A DNA stretch of 64,000 nucleotides from assembly GCF_037042905.1 (NCBI RefSeq), contig NW_026974140.1:13938001-14002000 (forward strand). Direction: 5' to 3'. A model generated the notes under the pieces. That model was not told the origin of the DNA, did not search any database, and worked only from the letters and a program-made list of their open reading frames with translations. This document shows positions 59,118 through 64,000 of this stretch, piece after piece. The position numbers and the translations under genes are program-made. This DNA comes from Lytechinus pictus. Taxonomy: Eukaryota > Echinodermata > Echinoidea > Temnopleuroida > Toxopneustidae. How positions within the stretch are numbered: the stretch's first letter is position 1; every line of letters starts with the position of its first letter.

Positions 59118-61721
59118 CTGAAATGACAAAAGGAAGTATGAAATGCAATTTAATGATAATCCAATTCAATTTAGATATGTTCACTTTTATCCACACAGAT
59201 TTTTAAGATAAATTGCATGTGACCAACAGCAATATACTGTACTCAAATATGTATAATGAAAAGAGGTGCCACACAGTTTTGTATGAACAGAAATACAAGT
59301 ATGTTGAACAAATAGAAAAATATTACTTTCACAGTACCAACAAATTAATACAAACTTGGGTGGAACCCTTTATTCACAAGGAACACTCATATTTCAAAAA
59401 TACTAAGGTGTTTCATTGCAGGCAAAATTTCACCCAAAGAATCAACCAATCAGTCTTGCAATTAATTGCAAACTCATTAATTGTTGGTCTGCATTAATGC
59501 AACCAAAAATACTTAGATCTTTTATATGATTAATACAATATCATTTTTAATTTGTTATCAATTCAAGATCAGTTTCTTGCAACATCTCCCATAGCATACA
59601 AAAGGTATCATATGTATGCACATACTGTAATTTTCAATCATAATTAGATGTCCATAAATAATTTAACAATAATCATTGAGTACTTCACAGATCTATCACT
59701 CCGTAAAGCACCCAGCAAGTGTGGTGGATATAATGAAGAACACTGTGTTGTCTGTATTTTATTATCAAAAAGACAACAATCATACTTCAGGATACTAAGT
59801 CTGTAAAGAAACAAATACATGTTATTGTTGAATCAGTTTGCTGATATTTGGCATTGCACTGTAAAATCTTCATACTGTACTTTGTTTGCTTGACCAGCAT
59901 AACTTCAAAAGTGTTGAAATTAGTAATGTACATGTATGTGAGGGAATATACTGCATCATCATATCCTGTAGAACTACATGTAGTTGAGATTTCAATCATT
60001 CCAATATGATTCATTGCATCAACCTTATTATGAGACAGCATGCAAAGTTTGCACCATACACCAAGATAGACAAGTAGGTACATGTACATGTACACTACAT
60101 TTCAAAATCAGATCAGACCTAGAATAAATGAGTTCCAAGAAAAACATTTTATAAAACACATTCACAAATCAGCAGATATAAACTGCAATATATTAGAATG
60201 AAAAATAAGTGAAAACTGGAAGTGGAAAAACAAACGTACAGTAGGCCTACAATTTAACACACAGATAATATTTGATTGGAAAATGATGTACAGTATGTGG
60301 AAAGCCAACAATTTCTTACTGGATACATCATCATAATCATTCACAGTATACATGTAAGTACATGCATCAGTCAATCAGTGCTATTAAATGTCTATCAAGG
60401 TCTGCATAATTTTTTTCCGGGGGGGGGGGGCGTAATTTTTTTTAAAGAATCATGAAAGCAAGGGAGCGAAGCGACTGAGCTTTGTCATTTGAGCACTTTT
60501 GTATTTTGAAGGATTTTGTGCACACTTTTGAATTTTGTGGCAATTTTCAGTAAAAGAATGTAGGCTTTCAAAATTTCTGGGGGATAACTGCCCCCCCACT
60601 TTGCACAGCCATGATATCTATAAAAGTTGCTCAGAAGGAGTTTTTAAGATCTATTCTACTCTATATTTCAGGACAAATGTCAAAATCAAATCATAACATA
60701 CGTGCAGGTCTTGATTCAATTTACTCATAAAACAACACTCCCCAAAAATTAGTCAAACAGTAACATGTTGTAAAATGTAAAATTTGCTAACAAGGTTCTT
60801 GCCATCAGGTCCATCAAACTACATGTACATCTATGGTACCAGTAAATTCTAAAGTTATGAAAGCTAGACACACTAATGGCATTGAATGATATTAATGAGT
60901 TTCTTAATCCAACCTGCAATGTACATTGTGTGTAGGTGTAGACCAATACAATAACTACATACCGGTATGTAATTGTGATCAGCAAATGTACATGTATAAG
61001 AAGGGCAGCCTTCTTTCTGGCTAAGGCCTCTGGGGTGGCTCATTCAGAATGTCCAAAATGCCAAATAGGAGGAATGGAGTCACAAAAAAAGCAAAACAAG
61101 GATGTAGTTCTAGTATTCACTCATGAATGTTTAGGGTATCTTTTCTCATACTAGTCTGGATTTCAGCCAATATAAAATTCCTTGATAAGGGGCATAATTT
61201 ATACTTATTTGGGGGATAAAATCTCAGGGGGGGGCACTCAAATTATAACATGATACCTATGTGCTGTGCCAAAGTCAGGGGTCAGAGGCTCTGGAACTAA
61301 ATCTTAGTCTTAAAATGGGGGTCTACGGAATGGCTCTTGGATCAACGATTGCTAAAAATGCAGTGCTCTGGAACTGACCACATAAAAAAGGGGGTCTCTG
61401 GAACTCATTAGTTCGTAAGCGTAAATAAGGCACAAATTTCAGGAAATGATCTTCGAACTACATGTAGATTTCAAAATTTGCAAGATAAGCGCTCAATAGC
61501 CTTTTGAAAACAAAATACAAAATTAAAAACATTACCAAGAGGGTGCTACTGTATGCAGATATCCCAAAGTTCAACATGCAAACTTTCACATACAAAAACT
61601 AAAGATTCATTTACTTAACTTTTTAAGAATGCAATGTTTGGTGATATTCATCATTCACAATTTCACATATTAACACTTTAGTAGACAAAAAAGTCTGTGA
61701 TTTGAGGAGTTTTATATCTTT
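59118..61721. other. Probable intron of the F-box/LRR gene, with decayed repeats
   Basis: Upstream of the acceptor no partner exon was recognised. Repeats seen: a G-run element at about 60405-60605 (GTCTGCATAATT ... CTTTGCACAGCC, with GGGAGCGAAGCGACTG) and a stretch with repeated CTCTGGAAC at 61230-61430. Scattered ACATGTACATGT. No other gene. Confidence 0.45.
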
Positions 61722-63281
61722 AACAAGTGGTGCGCCTCTGGCAGTCTCACCTGCATCGCACGATTCAATATAGCAGCAGTGCTGACTTTGAAAACTACTA
61801 TAAAATAATTATTTACAAAAAACACCATTCATATAATGATACAATACTACGTTCATTGACATTTGACCTTGATCATGCGACCTAAAACCTGTCAGTGATA
61901 CTTGATTACCCCTATATCCACATTTTATAAACTATATCTATAAACTTTGAAAGTTATGACAGCAATCTAATAATTACCTCCAAAATAGCCAAAGTTCAAT
62001 GACCTTAAATGACCATTGACTTTGGTCATGTGACCTGAAACTCGCATAGGATGTTCAATGATAGTTGATTACACTTATGTCAAAGTTTCATGAATCAGAT
62101 CCATAAACTTTCAAAGTTATGATGGTAATTCAACAAATACCCCCAACTTGGCCAAATTTCATTGACTTTAAATGACCTGTGACCTTGATCATGTGACCTG
62201 AAACTCGCACGAGATGTTCAGTGATACTTGATTACTCTTATGTCCAAGTTTCATGAATCAGATCCATAAACTTTCAAAATTATGATGGTAATACTAATTC
62301 AACAGATACCCCAACATGGCCAAAGTTCATTGACCTTTGTCATGTGACCTGAAATTAGCACAGGATGTTCAGTGATACTTGATTACTCTTATGTCCAAGT
62401 TTAAACTAGACAAAATAAACTTTCAAAGTTATGATAGTAATTCAACAAATACCCCCAACTTCATTGACCTTTGACCTTGATCATGTGACCTAAAACTCGC
62501 ACAGAATATTCAAAGATACTTGATTACTCTTATGTCCAAGTTTCATGAATCAGATCCATAAACTTTCAAAGTTACAATGGTAATTCAACGGATACCCCCA
62601 ACATGGCCAAAGTTCATTGACCTTTGACCTTGGTCATGTGACCTGAAACTCGCACAGGATGTTCAATGATACTTGATTACTCTTATGTCCAAGATTGACC
62701 TTGATCATGTGACCTGAAACTTGCACAAGATGTTCAGTGATACTTGATTACTCTTATGTCCAAGTTTCATGAATCAGATCCATAAACTTTTAAAGTTATG
62801 ATGGTAATTCAACAGATAACCCCTAACTCGGCCAAAGTTCATTGACCCTAACTGACCTTTGACCTTGGTCATGTGACTTGAAACTGAGGCAGGATGTTCA
62901 GTAATACTTCATTAACCTTATGGCCAAGTTTCATGAACTAGGTCCATATGCTTTTTAAGTTATGACATTTCAAAAACTTAACCTTACATGTAGGTTAAGA
63001 TTTTGATATTGATTCCCCCAACATGGTCTACATGTAAGTTCATTGACCCTAAATGACCTTTGACCTTGATCATGTGACCTGAAACTCAGGCAGGATGTTC
63101 AGTAATACTTCATTAACCTTATGGCCAAGTTTCATGAACTAGGTCCATATACTTTAGTTTCTAAGTTATGCTGTCATTTCAAAAACTTAACCTTTGGTTA
63201 AGATTTAGTGTTGACGCCGCCGTCGCCGGAAAAGCGGCGCCTACAGTATGTAGTCTCACTCTGCTTCGCAGGTGAGACAAA
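61722..63281. mobile_element. Helentron/HINE-like element, copy 3 (longest)
   Basis: Starts AACAAGTGGTGCGCCTCTGG, GTCTCACCTGCAT at 61744-61756, then about nine ~150-bp internal repeats (some internally deleted). It ends with GACGCCGCCGTCGCCGG and a perfect hairpin GTCTCAC-T-CTGC-TTC-GCAG-GTGAGAC (63253-63278). Its extra length over the other copies comes from more internal repeats. Confidence 0.82.
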
Positions 63282-63947
63282 AACTTTGTTCTCCTCCTCA
63301 CACATGTACACAGATTGGCAGTCAAATCTGGCCTAATCCCTCCCCCATATCACCTGAAGTCAAAGAATATTAACATTGATCAGAAGAAAAAAAATTCATA
63401 CATTGTACTCTTCTAAATAAAAATATATTGCCAATTATTGGTGAAAAAAATAAAGGTTTCCTCTGAAGAGAATGTGCTCTAATACATGTAGAGAGTCGAT
63501 ACTTGCTACTGCACTTTGGTCAATGAAAGTGGTCAGGAAAACACAGAGGTTCCATCACCTCGAGTGATGATTGATGAGGAATACAGTTCATCCTGTGTTT
63601 ATCCACTTTTGACCAATTTAGTCTAAGCCTAAACAAGACTCTCAGTAAGTGAGTATGTACATTTAGGCTATGTGGAATAAAGATTAATAAAAAACTTCTG
63701 AGTAAAATCTGAAAAATATGGCACTTTTTACTTTTAAAGTTTTTGCATTTACCATGGAGTAAATGATGGAGACACCATGGGTTGGATGTGCATCCCCCCT
63801 GGATCCTCCAATGGTCATGTACATTGTATAGGACTCATGCTGCAGGCTTCCCAAATTTTTAAGTGGGGCATGAAAATATTTACTTGCATTGAAATGAAAC
63901 ATTTAAAAGGGGGGGCATACCTTGTAACTAACCTCTGGTGTCAAGCA
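63282..63947. other. No supported gene
   Basis: Contains a short fragment CCCCCCTGGATCCTCC near 63795 that resembles a hAT terminal repeat, and AT-rich sequence. No exon recognised. Confidence 0.4.
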
Positions 63948-64000
63948 CAGGCGGATCCAGGGGCACAGCCGGCCCATGTCCCCCCCCCCCCCCTTTGAGA
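63948..64000. mobile_element. Left end of a hAT-like element, cut by the window edge
   Basis: CAGGCGGATCCAGGGG followed by a poly-C run matches the left end of 29668-31993. The rest lies outside the window. Confidence 0.65.

Noticed and set aside
59118..59129. ATG at 59129 as start of the F-box/LRR protein
   Set aside because: It sits in the pyrimidine-rich end of an intron, and starting there would remove the first part of the F-box.
63777..63998. 73-codon plus-strand frame at the right edge
   Set aside because: Runs into the hAT-like left end and poly-C run; no coding features.

Overview
The window looks like nuclear DNA of a marine deuterostome, most likely a sea urchin. There are no bacterial-style operons. 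The few real genes have GT-AG introns, and most of the sequence is AT-rich and packed with short DNA transposons. The TTAA-flanked fold-back elements that start AGGACAAGTCCACCCC, the tRNA-headed SINEs, and the elements carrying a CTCGCGCTTCGCGCTCGC motif are repeat types I associate with echinoid genomes. The species assignment is inference from these repeats, not from a marker gene.

Layout. 1-9825 is a satellite array of a G-rich 45-bp monomer with higher-order structure, entering from the left edge. 9826-15756 is a non-satellite island with a complete two-exon coiled-coil gene on the minus strand (10141-11934). 15757-18506 is a second array of the same satellite. It is interrupted by a hAT element (18507-19750) with a perfect 8-bp target duplication and then resumes for about 90 bp. 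19950-40600 is a graveyard of non-autonomous DNA elements (TTAA-type, hAT-type, Tc1/mariner-like), several nested in one another, plus one SINE. 40707-42257 is a second two-exon coiled-coil gene on the plus strand. 42370-47325 holds two decayed non-LTR retrotransposons around a 1.4-kb TTAA-flanked fold-back element. 48230-49080 is an unusual array built on AACTGG/CCAGTT. 49928-50941, 51733-52688 and 61722-63281 are three copies of a Helentron/HINE-like element. 57210-59117 is the large 3'-terminal exon of an F-box/leucine-rich-repeat gene on the minus strand; its upstream exons are not identified here.

The most interesting result is that the two coiled-coil genes, 30 kb apart on opposite strands, share one gene plan. 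Each has a splice acceptor 36-42 nt before the ATG and a 92-95-nt first coding exon. Each first coding exon ends in phase 2 (AG|C, splitting a serine codon), and a single terminal exon follows. That terminal exon encodes a Ser/acidic stretch, a short [V/L]PxSLSS motif, a coiled coil and a closing cysteine pair. Neither first exon was obvious from open frames alone; both were found by matching splice sites and phase. I do not recognise the family. The FBXL-type protein would be a substrate adaptor of an SCF ubiquitin ligase; no functional link between it and the coiled-coil genes is visible.
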